Positions 6,928 to 15,709 are shown, counted from the stretch's first letter. The stretch is 48,670 nt of DNA from Treponema sp. (GCA_017651065.1 JAGCDP010000051.1:1-48670); one strand, 5' to 3'. A program made the numbers and translations. Notes: generated by a model from the letters alone, not told the origin.

Positions 6928-8622
6928 TTATTCTCCGTTACCATTTACTCTTGCAGAATACGAAGCGCCTTCATCAAGATCAAAAATCTGAGCAACGCCT
7001 TTTTCCAGTTCTTCACGGGTAATTCTGCCATGAGGATAACATTTGTTTCCAACGGGTTCTACAACTCCCCACTGAATTGACCAGGTAAAAGGTCCCCAGG
7101 CATAAAACTCTATATCGTAAAAATCATCAAACCAGTCTGTTCTTCCGTAATCAAAGGCGGTGCCAAAACCAAGATACTCTGCATAGCGGTGTGCCATAAG
7201 ACCAAAGTCTTCTCTTGTGAGCGGCCTTCCAACGCCAAAAGAATCGGAACAGATAATTGGAAATCCAAAACAGATTTTATTATCTTCTGCCCATTTGATT
7301 GCTTTTGCATAAGGAGCATTAGGGGCAACATCTTTAAACCTGGAGGTTCCGCTTACCTCAGGGCTTCCGGCCATTTCATATAAAAGCTGAACGGCTTCTT
7401 CTCTGGTAGCAAATTTATCAAAAACAGAGTGTCCGTCTTTTTTATTTACATAAGAGTCGGGAACTCCATCATCTGGAACAGGATTTACAATAATCATTTT
7501 TCCATCATCTACAACCAGCTCGTGCTTAAGGTCATCAAAATAATCCCCGCTGCCACCATAATCAAGAGTATAGGAATGAACATAACCAAGGTGCGGCTCT
7601 TCTTTATACTCCCCTTCCTTGTAAGCTTTTACAAGACGACGGTTGTAACTTATATTAATTGCAGGCAAGGCAAGAAGTCCAAAGGCATACAGGTGATAAA
7701 GTTTTGGATTTTTAGAAATATCAAGAGAAGTAAGTCTGTAATCGCATTCAAGATTTAAATAAGCAAGCTTTGGATTTTTTGTTACGTTCAGGTATGTAAG
7801 GTTTTCGTTATAACTGCACACAAGCATTACAAGTTCTTTGTTGCCGCTCATATCAAGACTGGTAACATTGTTTTTTGCACAGTTGTAAAACTGAAGTCCT
7901 TTAAGGTTGCTTACATCAACATTGCCAAGCTTTGGGTTATTCCAGATATCAAGGCGTTTAAGATTTTTGTTGTTTGAAAAATCAAGAGTGCGTAAATCAT
8001 TGTTAAAAGCGTCAAGTTCACAAAGCAGCGGATTATTTGAAACATCAAGAGAGGTAAGCCCGCAGTCACTGCAGAATAAATTTTCAAGCTTAGGATTTTT
8101 GCTGATATCAAGCTTTGTAAGATTTGGATTTGCATTACACTCCATGTAAGCAAGCTCCGGATTGTTTGAAACATTTAAAGAACGAAGGTCGCAGTTGTAA
8201 CAATAAACCCATTCAAGTTCAGGGCAGTCAGAAAAATCAAGGGATTTAAAATCATTAAAGGAGCACCAGATTCCCTTAACATGAGGATTACCCGAAAGAT
8301 CCCATTCCGAAATATGATTGTTCAGACACCAGATTCCTACAAGAGACTCAAAGTATTCTATTCCCTTTACGGAATGTATACCAAGATTTTCACAGTGAAT
8401 ATTATAGGTTATGCCAATTTCATATTCAGAAAGAAAGCCGTCTTGATCTTTGTCATAATCCGGACCAGCGATTACAGACCTGAAAATCGGATCAGGGAAA
8501 TTTGCTTCGTTAATGGCAATTCCGCCGGCAGCGTAAGCCTTGTTGATTCCATAACAGCATAAAAAGATTGCTCCTGTTAAAAATGTTGATAATAATTTTT
8601 TTAAATATTTTTTGTTTGCCAT
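6928..8622 (-). CDS. Secreted leucine-rich-repeat protein with EF-hand and SLH-like domains
   Basis: 564 residues. Signal peptide (about 1-32, ending AYA-AGG). An EF-hand/dockerin-like calcium loop DKDQDGFLSEYE follows at about 57-68. Around ten internalin-like leucine-rich repeats of the form LTxLDISKNPKLxxL then run from about 90 to 320. The C-terminal region (about 400-555) carries S-layer-homology-like motifs: FATREEAVQLLYEMAG, FKDVAPNAPYAKAIKWAEDNKI...GRPLTREDFGLMAHRYA, and GRITREELEKGVAQIF. Such SLH parts bind cell-wall polymers or the outer membrane. The architecture is common in Lachnospiraceae-like Bacillota, so acquisition by transfer is likely (inference). GTGAGG precedes the ATG, 19 bases after the phosphorylase stop. 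Confidence 0.8.
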   Translation of the reverse strand: MANKKYLKKLLSTFLTGAIFLCCYGINKAYAAGGIAINEANFPDPIFRSVIAGPDYDKDQDGFLSEYEIGITYNIHCENLGIHSVKGIEYFESLVGIWCLNNHISEWDLSGNPHVKGIWCSFNDFKSLDFSDCPELEWVYCYNCDLRSLNVSNNPELAYMECNANPNLTKLDISKNPKLENLFCSDCGLTSLDVSNNPLLCELDAFNNDLRTLDFSNNKNLKRLDIWNNPKLGNVDVSNLKGLQFYNCAKNNVTSLDMSGNKELVMLVCSYNENLTYLNVTKNPKLAYLNLECDYRLTSLDISKNPKLYHLYAFGLLALPAINISYNRRLVKAYKEGEYKEEPHLGYVHSYTLDYGGSGDYFDDLKHELVVDDGKMIIVNPVPDDGVPDSYVNKKDGHSVFDKFATREEAVQLLYEMAGSPEVSGTSRFKDVAPNAPYAKAIKWAEDNKICFGFPIICSDSFGVGRPLTREDFGLMAHRYAEYLGFGTAFDYGRTDWFDDFYDIEFYAWGPFTWSIQWGVVEPVGNKCYPHGRITREELEKGVAQIFDLDEGASYSARVNGNGE

Positions 8623-8641
8623 TTGTTATGCCTCACTATAT

Positions 8642-9406
8642 TTAAAATTCTTTAACAATTTCCTTACATAGCATTACAAGATTAAATCGTATTCCTTCTC
8701 GTGTATTCCAGCCGCGGTGATTCCATTCTTCTGAAGCAACATCGTCGCCGCCGTAAATGATTGCACCGTAATCAAAGCCTCGGAACTGTGCAACGGCAAT
8801 ACATCCTGCCTGTTCCATTTCTACGATTTTTGCGCCTTCGCTTTTTCGTAGTTCCACTTTTTCTGCGGTCTCTCGGAAAAGGGCATCTGTAGTCCAGGTA
8901 AGGCCTCGAAGATAAGGAATATTATATTGCTCAAGATAAGCTGCAATTTTGTCGCTGATTTTTTTGTCTGTATAAATGAAGCGCGAAGGTTCAACATAAT
9001 GATAAGAAAATCCTTCGTCGCGGATTGCACCGTCTACAACAAGAAGCTGGCCTACTTTAATATTTTTGTCTAAGACTCCACCGCCGCCACAGAACATTAC
9101 TTTTGTAATTCCAAAGGCATAAAACAAATCAAGATTTCCACCACAGGAAGGACAACCAACTTGACCCAGAACAATTAGGACATCAGGGTCTTTTACAAAG
9201 CGGTAAATTGTAAAAGGATTTTCTCCGCCAATTTTGTAATAAACTTCAAGCTCGCCATTTGCAATAAGTTTATTAATTGCATCAGGGAAAAATGTAATAA
9301 TCATTCTTGTTGAGTCAAACTTTTTATCAACAAGCTGACTCGGATTCAACTTGGCAACCTTGTCTGTGTCAAATTCTAAAACGGGAAAATCATTTTTGTT
9401 TATCAT
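8642..9406 (-). CDS. Nucleoside phosphorylase (PNP/UDP family)
   Basis: 254 residues. Glycine-rich phosphate-binding stretches (VLGQVGCPSCGG, MFCGGGGVL) and the substrate-binding signature GAKIVEMEQAGCIAVAQ (ribose-contacting Met-Glu) identify the PNP_UDP_1 family, which releases the base from nucleosides with phosphate. An Asp-containing YGGDDVASEEWNHRGW follows, as in uridine/purine phosphorylases. Substrate unresolved. GCGAGGTAAAT precedes ATG 9406 and a TATAAT lies further upstream. The LRR gene follows on the same strand and is probably co-transcribed. Confidence 0.85.
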   Translation of the reverse strand: MINKNDFPVLEFDTDKVAKLNPSQLVDKKFDSTRMIITFFPDAINKLIANGELEVYYKIGGENPFTIYRFVKDPDVLIVLGQVGCPSCGGNLDLFYAFGITKVMFCGGGGVLDKNIKVGQLLVVDGAIRDEGFSYHYVEPSRFIYTDKKISDKIAAYLEQYNIPYLRGLTWTTDALFRETAEKVELRKSEGAKIVEMEQAGCIAVAQFRGFDYGAIIYGGDDVASEEWNHRGWNTREGIRFNLVMLCKEIVKEF

Positions 9407-9460
9407 ATTTACCTCGCGCTATTTTATGATTATATCATTTTGTTTCTAAAAAATCTGTTG

Positions 9461-9466
9461 TATAAT
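9461..9466 (+). promoter_or_regulatory. -10 box of a predicted leaderless alkD-like mRNA
   Basis: TATAAT at 9461-9466 is followed by TTTGTT and ATG 9473. The A of the ATG sits at the expected transcription start. No Shine-Dalgarno; -35 weak. Confidence 0.5.
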
Positions 9467-9472
9467 TTTGTT

Positions 9473-10156
9473 ATGACAATTTACGACAAACTTATAAAAG
9501 TACAGGATTTAAAATACCGGGAGTTTCAGATTCCGCTTGTTCCGAATATTAACAGCGACACGATGATTGGGGTTCGCACTCCTGATATGAGAAAAATTGC
9601 AAAGGAAATTTCTGGTTCCCCAGAAGCTAAGGATTTTCTTGCAACGCTCCCGCATAAATATTATGAAGAAAATCTCATTCATTTTTTTATTGTTTCTATG
9701 ATTAAAGATTTTGATGAATGTATTTCTGCTGTTGAAAAATTTCTTCCTTACATTGACTGCTGGCCTGTTTGTGATCAGTCGAGTCCAAAGGTCTTTAAGA
9801 AAAATCATGAACGACTTTTGCCTTATATAAAAAAATGGATTTCAAGCAAACACGTTTATACAGCGCGTTTTGGAATGCGCATGCTCATGAACGAATTTCT
9901 TGGTGAAGATTTTAAGCCGGAATATCTTGAGCTTGTTGCTTCAAAAAAAGGAGACGACTATTACCTTAAAATGATGATAGCCTGGTACTTTGCTACAGCA
10001 CTAGCTAAACAGTATGATGCAACGCTTCCTGTTATAGAAAAGCACCGCCTGGAACCATGGACTCACAACAAGGCAATTCAAAAGGCCTGCGAAAGCTTTC
10101 GTGTTTCTGATGAGCATAAAGAGTATTTAAAAACTTTAAAGACAGATAAATTATAG
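9473..10156 (+). CDS. DNA alkylation repair protein, AlkD-like HEAT-repeat glycosylase
   Basis: 227 residues. Contains the family hallmarks RTPDMRKIAKEI (AlkD GV.x.p.lR.ia), YYEENLIHFFIVSMI, the conserved NWDxxD-like region here PYIDCWPVCDQSSPKVF, and RFGMRMLMNEFL. AlkD enzymes excise bulky or cationic alkylated bases such as N3- and N7-alkylpurines from DNA without base flipping. Start at ATG 9473; the in-frame codons upstream overlap the -10 box. The last six bases overlap the convergent HAD gene. Confidence 0.85.
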   Translation: MTIYDKLIKVQDLKYREFQIPLVPNINSDTMIGVRTPDMRKIAKEISGSPEAKDFLATLPHKYYEENLIHFFIVSMIKDFDECISAVEKFLPYIDCWPVCDQSSPKVFKKNHERLLPYIKKWISSKHVYTARFGMRMLMNEFLGEDFKPEYLELVASKKGDDYYLKMMIAWYFATALAKQYDATLPVIEKHRLEPWTHNKAIQKACESFRVSDEHKEYLKTLKTDKL

Positions 10157-10831
10157 GAACTTCAGAATATCCAGTTGTTTTTCTGCGTGTTCAAATTCAT
10201 CAAGAATAGGGCAGGGTACATGCGGCTCAAAGGCAAGGTCATGGAACCAGGTGCATTGAACAGGATTCATACCAGCTTCTCGGGCAGCGTATAATTCGCG
10301 GGAGCCGCCGTCGCCAACATAAAGGCATTCAGCTGCAGAAACACCTAATCGCTTTGTCATCATATCAAACATTTCCTGGCTTGGTTTACAAATTCCAATT
10401 TCATAGGAAATAAGAGGCACATCAAAATAAGGAAACAATTCACATGCTTTTACAAAATCGCGTTCATCAGAAAAGGTGTTTGTCATAAGACCAATTTTTA
10501 TTCCACGCTTTTTAAGCTCCTGGAGCAGTTGAACAGACTCCTTTGGAATTGCAGAAAAAGTATCTTGCAAAGCGGCAAGACTGTGAGATATTACAAGTTC
10601 AACTTTTTCGGGAGTATACTTACCAAGCTCGCGGAGTGCAGTTTCTATTCCCTGTGCAAAAGTGATTTTACCAAGGGTCCTGTCATTTTCAGTTGCGTGC
10701 CATGCTTTTCTATATGCGTCAAGTTCATGCTCAAGTCCAAGATCTGCAACTACATTTTCACTAAAATAAGTTTTTCCAACAAACAAGGTAACAAGCGTTT
10801 CGAACATATCAAAAATAACGGCTTTAATCAT
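10151..10831 (-). CDS. HAD-superfamily hydrolase (dehalogenase-like motif I)
   Basis: 226 residues from ATG 10831. Motif I is FDMFETLV: the nucleophile Asp is present but the second Asp of DxDxT is Phe, as in haloacid dehalogenase-type members rather than phosphatases. Motif II is LMTNTF, motif III region CKPS, motif IV VGDGGSREL. A long helical cap lies between about residues 15 and 95. Substrate unknown. The ATG is seven bases after an extended -10 box, again without a Shine-Dalgarno. Confidence 0.75.
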   Translation of the reverse strand: MIKAVIFDMFETLVTLFVGKTYFSENVVADLGLEHELDAYRKAWHATENDRTLGKITFAQGIETALRELGKYTPEKVELVISHSLAALQDTFSAIPKESVQLLQELKKRGIKIGLMTNTFSDERDFVKACELFPYFDVPLISYEIGICKPSQEMFDMMTKRLGVSAAECLYVGDGGSRELYAAREAGMNPVQCTWFHDLAFEPHVPCPILDEFEHAEKQLDILKFL

Positions 10832-10838
10832 ATTTGTG

Positions 10839-10844
10839 ATATTA
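10839..10844 (-). promoter_or_regulatory. Extended -10 box of the HAD gene
   Basis: Minus strand TGTTAATAT followed by seven bases (CACAAAT) and ATG 10831; predicted leaderless or nearly so. Confidence 0.45.
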
Positions 10845-10940
10845 ACATATTTTGCAAAAGCTTTCAAAGCAGACAAAATTTTGAAGATTTTTTGAATCTA
10901 GGTTATAATAATTTATTATTCCGAACAGGAAGTTTAAATT

Positions 10941-11495
10941 ATGGAAAAACCAATTCTAAAAACAAAAAGACTCACTCTGCGCCCGGTCCAGCTTGGCGAT
11001 GAAAAAGAAATCCACGAATACGCAGGCGACAAAGAAATTACAATGATGTTCTGGCTGCCAAATGATACTTTTGAAGAGACCTGCGATTTTGTAAAACGAA
11101 ATGCAGAAGAGTGGGGGAGTGCAAACCAGCTTGATTATGAGTTTGTAATTGTGTATGAAGGAAAAATTATCGGCGGCTGTGATGCGGACCTTAGCCATAG
11201 CGAAGACCATTCTTATGCAACGCTGGGGTGGATAATCAACAAGAATTACAGGGGTCAGGGCTTTGCGTCTGAGGCTGCGGCAGCTCTGCTTGATTTTACA
11301 TTTGAAAATCTTTCAATTGACAAGGTGTATGCCCAGTGTGATTGTAAAAATCCGGCATCGTTTGGTGTTATGAAAAAAATCGGGATGACGCTGATTGATG
11401 ATAAAGGAACACGAACTTATCCTAAAACGGGGATTACTTCCGGCGAGCTTACCTGTTTGATTACACGGGATGAGTGGGAAAAGAAAAGGGTTTAA
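10941..11495 (+). CDS. GNAT acetyltransferase, RimJ/RimL type
   Basis: 184 residues. Typical RimJ start (ILKTKRLTLRPVQLGDE), acetyl-CoA loop NKNYRGQGFASEA, and the C-terminal NPASFGVMKKIGM. Family members acetylate ribosomal protein N-termini or small amines and antibiotics; substrate unknown. TATAAT near 10904 and AGGAAG before the ATG indicate its own promoter. Confidence 0.85.
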   Translation: MEKPILKTKRLTLRPVQLGDEKEIHEYAGDKEITMMFWLPNDTFEETCDFVKRNAEEWGSANQLDYEFVIVYEGKIIGGCDADLSHSEDHSYATLGWIINKNYRGQGFASEAAAALLDFTFENLSIDKVYAQCDCKNPASFGVMKKIGMTLIDDKGTRTYPKTGITSGELTCLITRDEWEKKRV

Positions 11496-11560
11496 AACTG
11501 TAGCACCGGCTTGTCTTGATTTTTAAGAAAGTTTTTGCTAATCTGTGAATATCTTATACA

Positions 11561-11650
11561 AAAGGAGGTTGAGAAAGATTTATGATTGATTCACGTTTTA
11601 TTAGTTCATCGACCTCCGCTTTTCTTTTCTAAAAACTAAGAGCGGAGTTG
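11561..11650 (+). promoter_or_regulatory. Leader with two competing hairpins upstream of rsgA
   Basis: GGAGGT (11564-11569) is complementary to ACCTCC (11612-11617). The same CTCC bases also begin a 10-bp stem: CTCCGCTTTT (11614-11623) pairs with AAGAGCGGAG (11638-11647), with one G-U pair and a 14-base loop. The two structures exclude one another. A mini-ORF lies between them. No U-run follows, so a translational or processing switch is more likely than a terminator; this is inference from pairing only. Confidence 0.4.
11582..11632 (+). other. 16-codon mini-ORF, copy of the start of the GNAT gene at 24638
   Basis: After AAAGGAGGTTGAGAAAGATTT an ATG opens a 16-codon frame starting MIDSRF and ending TAA at 11632. 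Bases 11566-11600 match the region around the start of the GNAT gene at 24638 with one mismatch in 35, covering ribosome site, start codon and first six codons. It is either a deletion remnant of a second GNAT copy or a leader peptide. Confidence 0.4.
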
Positions 11651-11700
11651 TACTGGAATGCCCGCCAGGGTGTTTATTCTTGCTTTTAGGAATCTTAAAA

Positions 11701-12705
11701 TTGAAAACAAATAATACAATTACCGCGCGCGTTTCCTGCGTGCAGAAAAATCTTTTTACAATTTTGCTACCTTCTGGGCAAGAACTGCTCGGAAAGCTTA
11801 AAGGAAAATTTTACAACCTCGGACTGGAACCGCCTGTTGTTGGTGACTATGTAAAAGTAATTACAAATGAATATGGCGATGCACTGATTGATGAAGTGCT
11901 GCCTCGTAACACCGTATTCAAACGCCCTAATCGCAGTGGCCACGCAGAAGCCTTTGTAAAAAATCTTCTGGAAGAAACTATCGTTTCAAACTTTGATTAT
12001 GTATTCATCGTTACCTCGCTTAATCAGGATTACAGTGAAAACAGAATTGCGCGTTATGTTTCTATTACGCTCAACACCGGGGCCAAGCCTGTTGTAATTT
12101 TGTCTAAGGCTGATTTGTGCGATGATGTTGAGCTCAAAGTAGAAATCACTCAGGCAGTCTGCGACAAGGCTGATGTAATTGCAATAAGTTCTTTGACCGG
12201 CTATGGAATTGAAAAGCTTGAACCTTACATGCAGAAGGATAAAACAATTGCGCTTGTTGGCTCGTCGGGGGTCGGTAAATCTACTCTGCTCAACACCTTG
12301 AATGGCGGAGACTTGATGAAGGTAAATCAAATCCGCGATTCAGACGGCAAGGGACGACACACCACAACTTACCGCCAGTTGTTCCAGCTGCAGAATGGGG
12401 TTTGGATTATGGACACTCCGGGCCTGCGAGAAATCGGCGTGCTCGACATGGAAGAAGGAATTGATGAAACTTTTTCTGATGTAGTCGAGCTGTTTGACCA
12501 GTGTAAGTTCAACGACTGCTCTCATACGAATGAGCCGGGTTGTGCTGTTCTTGCGGCTTTGGCAGACGGAACACTGAGTGAAGAACGCTGGGCAACCTAC
12601 CAGCAGCTCCACCAGGAAAGCGAATGGGGCAAAGCCAAGATGATGCAGATTGCTAAGTTCACCAGGGAGTATCAAAAAAACCGCTATCAGGGATGGGATT
12701 TATAA
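11701..12705 (+). CDS. rsgA: Ribosome small-subunit-dependent GTPase A
   Basis: 334 residues. OB-fold N-terminus (about 5-70), then the circularly permuted GTPase with G4 SKAD (135-138) before G1 GSSGVGKS (187-194), the RHTTT switch (about 219-223) and G3 DTPG (238-241). A C-terminal zinc motif C-x4-C-x-H-x5-C lies at about 268-281. RsgA matures the 30S subunit and checks the decoding centre. TTG start at 11701 chosen with AGGAA upstream; a TTG at 11680 is also in frame. The GNAT gene starts one base after the stop. Confidence 0.93.
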   Translation: MKTNNTITARVSCVQKNLFTILLPSGQELLGKLKGKFYNLGLEPPVVGDYVKVITNEYGDALIDEVLPRNTVFKRPNRSGHAEAFVKNLLEETIVSNFDYVFIVTSLNQDYSENRIARYVSITLNTGAKPVVILSKADLCDDVELKVEITQAVCDKADVIAISSLTGYGIEKLEPYMQKDKTIALVGSSGVGKSTLLNTLNGGDLMKVNQIRDSDGKGRHTTTYRQLFQLQNGVWIMDTPGLREIGVLDMEEGIDETFSDVVELFDQCKFNDCSHTNEPGCAVLAALADGTLSEERWATYQQLHQESEWGKAKMMQIAKFTREYQKNRYQGWDL

Positions 12706-12706
12706 A

Positions 12707-13444
12707 ATGACAGACAAAATCAGGTTTTTAGAAGAAATTGCTTCAAATGGACATGTTGCATTAAAAATCATGCAGTATGATGGCTGGATTATGCGCTTTT
12801 CAAACGGCTACACTGGTCGTGCTAATTCAATAAGCCTTATTTATCCTTCAACTATTCCGTTAGAAGAAAAAATTTCTTACTGTGAAAAATGCTATGAAAA
12901 GCAAGGGCTGCCTGCAAATTTCAAGCTTACAGAAAATGATAAGGAATTATCAGATTTGCTGGCCAAGCGCGGTTATCAGATTGTAACGCCAACAGATGTA
13001 ATGCTTCTGGATAATTTACAGGATGGCAGTGACCAGCTTTTCAAAGATACTTGTTTTTCGGATAAACCTGATGAATGGCTGCCATATTATTTTGATTTTG
13101 AAAATATCACTGAAATAAAAAATCAGGATACTTTCAGAAAAATGCTTTCAAAAGTTTTGGTAGACACAATTTATTGTTCTGTTCTGCATGAAGGTAAAGT
13201 GGCCGCCTGTGCTTCTGCCGCAATTGAACAGGGTTATGCACTTATTCAGAATGTTATTGTGAATGAAAAGTTTCGTGGCTTGGGCCTTGGAGAAAAAGTC
13301 TGCAGGGCCTTGATTGCAAAAGCGAAGGAGCATGGAGCAGAATATGCATACCTTCAGGTAGTTCAGACTAACGAAATTGCGGCAAGGCTTTATGAAAAAC
13401 TTGGATTTAAGAAGGTTTACAGTTACTGGTATATGAAAAAATAA
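12707..13444 (+). CDS. GNAT acetyltransferase with N-terminal extension
   Basis: 245 residues. An N-terminal half of about 110 residues (WIMRFSNGYTGRANSI... then LLAKRGY) precedes the GNAT core with acetyl-CoA loop NEKFRGLGLGEKVC and the C-terminal NEIAARLYEKLGFKKVY. This two-part layout is seen in amine or amino-acid acetyltransferases of Bacillota and spirochaetes. ATG lies one base after the rsgA stop, so it should be translationally coupled to rsgA. Confidence 0.85.
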   Translation: MTDKIRFLEEIASNGHVALKIMQYDGWIMRFSNGYTGRANSISLIYPSTIPLEEKISYCEKCYEKQGLPANFKLTENDKELSDLLAKRGYQIVTPTDVMLLDNLQDGSDQLFKDTCFSDKPDEWLPYYFDFENITEIKNQDTFRKMLSKVLVDTIYCSVLHEGKVAACASAAIEQGYALIQNVIVNEKFRGLGLGEKVCRALIAKAKEHGAEYAYLQVVQTNEIAARLYEKLGFKKVYSYWYMKK

Positions 13445-13448
13445 TCTT

Positions 13449-13526
13449 CGTCATTGCGAGCCGAAGGCGAAGCAATCCATAAATAAAGATAAGTGAATTG
13501 CCACGGGCTTTGCCCTCGCAATGACG
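13449..13526. repeat. Intergenic palindromic repeat, copy 1 (78 bp)
   Basis: CGTCATTGCGAG (13449-13460) is the exact inverse of CTCGCAATGACG (13515-13526). Inside lie GCAATCCA and AATTGCC, which pair further. It fills the gap between two GNAT genes. The termini are shared with the longer element at 47549-47675. The CGTCATTGCGAG...GCAATCC core belongs to a widely dispersed class of bacterial intergenic palindromes (from memory). Confidence 0.8.
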
Positions 13527-13545
13527 GATGAGATAAGGAGGAGTT

Positions 13546-13995
13546 ATGCTTAACGTAAAAAGACTTAGTATAAATGATAAAAAAATTATAACTGACGTGT
13601 TTACCAGCGTCTTTACAAAAGAGCCGTGGAACGACGACTGGTCGGACACAAAGCAGCTTGATATGTACATAAACGATCTTGTTGGTCAGAGTTATTCGTT
13701 GACCTACGGATTGTTTGATGATGACCAGCCGATAGGAATTTCTATGGGATATATAAAGCACTGGTACAGGGGAACGGAATATATCATTAATGAGTTTTGT
13801 GTAAAAACTGAACGGCAGGGTGCGGGAGCTGGAAGCTTTTTTATTGCGGAAATTGAAAAGGCGATAAAGGAGATGGGGCTCAAGCAGATTTTCCTTTTGA
13901 CGGATTCAAACGTTCCGGCTTATAATTTCTATAAGAAAAATGGATTTGTTGAATGCACGACAAATGTGGCTTTTGCAAAATGGATTACTGACTAG
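13546..13995 (+). CDS. GNAT acetyltransferase
   Basis: 149 residues. Acetyl-CoA loop TERQGAGAGSFF and the C-terminal SNVPAYNFYKKNGF are clear. The early EPWNDDW and IGISMGYIKHWYRGTEYIINEFCV resemble small aminoglycoside or amine acetyltransferases, but the substrate cannot be assigned. AAGGAGGAG precedes the ATG. First gene of a four-gene operon (13546-16512) with gaps of 12 and 13 bases and one overlap. Confidence 0.85.
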   Translation: MLNVKRLSINDKKIITDVFTSVFTKEPWNDDWSDTKQLDMYINDLVGQSYSLTYGLFDDDQPIGISMGYIKHWYRGTEYIINEFCVKTERQGAGAGSFFIAEIEKAIKEMGLKQIFLLTDSNVPAYNFYKKNGFVECTTNVAFAKWITD

Positions 13996-14007
13996 AGGAG
14001 AGAAAAA

Positions 14008-14688
14008 ATGGAACTTAAAAAACTATCTGAACACATATGGATCATGCCTTTTGAAGAAGAAAGAGACCGCCCGAATCTGGGATATGTTAAGGGCGATAAC
14101 TGGAGTCTTGCAATTGATGCAGGACATTCTGATATTCATGTAAAGGAATTCTATGCGCTGCTGGAGAAGGAAGGTCTACCTCTACCGTCGCTCACGGTAC
14201 TCACTCACTGGCACTGGGATCACACTTTTGGAATGCATGCGGTAAACGGTTTGTGCATTGCAAACGAAAAAACAAACGGACACTTGCTTGAATGGAAGTC
14301 GAAAATTGAAACCAACGGCCCGGCTGAGTTTCTTTCACTTCACGAAAGCATCAGAAAGGAATATGCGGGCGGCAAGGAAGTGATTGTTGTACCGGCTGAT
14401 ATTTTGTTCGCTGGAGAAATGACACTCGACCTTGGCGGCTGTAAGGTTCGTGTTGTGGAAAGTGACGCACCGCATACCGAGGATTCTACACTTGTCTATA
14501 TTGAAGAAGACAAAGTGCTTTTCCTTGGAGACTCAACCTACAGTGATTTCGTACATGATAAAAAAGATTCTGTTCTCTGTCAGAAGCTCGCAGATAAAAT
14601 CAAAGCGCTTAATCCTGAAACCTGCGTGGAAGGTCACTGGGAGCCAGTAGAAACTGAAGACACATTAAACGATCTGATGAATTCGTAA
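14008..14688 (+). CDS. Metallo-beta-lactamase-fold hydrolase
   Basis: 226 residues. Zinc motif THWHWDH (HxHxDH) at about 68-74, then DAPHTEDS supplying the third His, GDSTYSD supplying the bridging Asp, and a final GHW. The full ligand set supports two metals. No signal peptide, so it is cytoplasmic, unlike secreted beta-lactamases; thioester, lactone or phosphoester substrates are possible. AGAGGAGAG precedes the ATG, 12 bases after the GNAT stop. Confidence 0.88.
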   Translation: MELKKLSEHIWIMPFEEERDRPNLGYVKGDNWSLAIDAGHSDIHVKEFYALLEKEGLPLPSLTVLTHWHWDHTFGMHAVNGLCIANEKTNGHLLEWKSKIETNGPAEFLSLHESIRKEYAGGKEVIVVPADILFAGEMTLDLGGCKVRVVESDAPHTEDSTLVYIEEDKVLFLGDSTYSDFVHDKKDSVLCQKLADKIKALNPETCVEGHWEPVETEDTLNDLMNS

Positions 14689-14701
14689 ACAGGAGGAGCA
14701 A

Positions 14702-15709
14702 ATGAAAAATCAGATTATCGAACGATTTCCTGGAATTGGTTGTGCCTGGGTGAATGCTACCGGCGAGTATGCAGAAGAGTATTTTGGATTTGCAGATATA
14801 GAAAACAAAGTCGTAGTTGATGAGAACACTATTTTTCCTGCGTGTTCTGTTTCAAAATTTATTACTGCGCTTTGCGTGATGAAGCTGCATGAACAGAAAC
14901 TGATTGATATTGATAAACCTGCGAATCTGTATTTGAAGCAATGGAAGCTGCGAATGTCTGACGGCAACGAAAGCAGTGCCACTATCAGGGCAATTCTATG
15001 TCACACTGCAGGAATCCTTGATGGCGAAGATGCTTTTTATGGTCTTCGTCGCGGCGATCCGGAAATTACACTTATAGATATTCTTGATGGAAAAACCTCT
15101 TACAATAATCGTCCAGCCTGTTCTGAAAAAAATCCGGGAACTGCTTTTGAATATTCTGATGCCGGCTACTGCGTACTGCAGCTGCTTATTCAGGAAATTA
15201 GTCAGAAACCTTTTGAAGATTTTGCAAAGGAAATGATTTTTGATTCGCTGCAGCTTAAAAGCACTTTCTTTATTTCCTCAAAAAATGCAGAGCGCTTTGA
15301 AAACAAAATGGCAATCGGTTATGATGATGAAGGAAATCCAATCCCAGGAAGATTCCCTGTCATTCCTGACCTCGCTGCATCCGGACTGTGGACCACACCA
15401 AAAGAACTTCTTGCAATTGCAAAAGCCTTTATTGCTTCGCTGAATGGACAAGGCAATTTCTTAGCCTCAAGTCTGGCAAAGGAGATGGCAACTCCTGTAA
15501 AAGATTTTTCCTGGACAGGCCTTGGTTTATTCATAGGCGGACAGGACATTCTGGTTTCTCAAGGCTGGGGCGAAAATGCTCAGTGCATGCTCAAAATGAA
15601 CTATCGCACCAAAGAAATTTCAATAGTTATGACCAACCGCAACCCAGGTGTAGATCAAACAGAATCTGGAATTGAATGGCTTGTAAATCAGAGGATGCCG
15701 GCAGAATGA
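14702..15709 (+). CDS. Serine hydrolase, class C beta-lactamase/esterase family
   Basis: 335 residues. Catalytic SVSK (Ser49-Lys52), the second motif as YSDAGY (Tyr-Ser-Asp instead of the usual Y-x-N) and a degraded third motif near SQGWGENAQ. No signal peptide, which argues for a cytoplasmic esterase or peptidase rather than a secreted beta-lactamase. ACAGGAGGA precedes the ATG; the stop overlaps the next start as ATGA. Confidence 0.85.
   Translation: MKNQIIERFPGIGCAWVNATGEYAEEYFGFADIENKVVVDENTIFPACSVSKFITALCVMKLHEQKLIDIDKPANLYLKQWKLRMSDGNESSATIRAILCHTAGILDGEDAFYGLRRGDPEITLIDILDGKTSYNNRPACSEKNPGTAFEYSDAGYCVLQLLIQEISQKPFEDFAKEMIFDSLQLKSTFFISSKNAERFENKMAIGYDDEGNPIPGRFPVIPDLAASGLWTTPKELLAIAKAFIASLNGQGNFLASSLAKEMATPVKDFSWTGLGLFIGGQDILVSQGWGENAQCMLKMNYRTKEISIVMTNRNPGVDQTESGIEWLVNQRMPAE

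Noticed and set aside
11614..11647. Intrinsic terminator before rsgA
   Set aside because: The 10-bp stem is good but no T-run follows on either strand.
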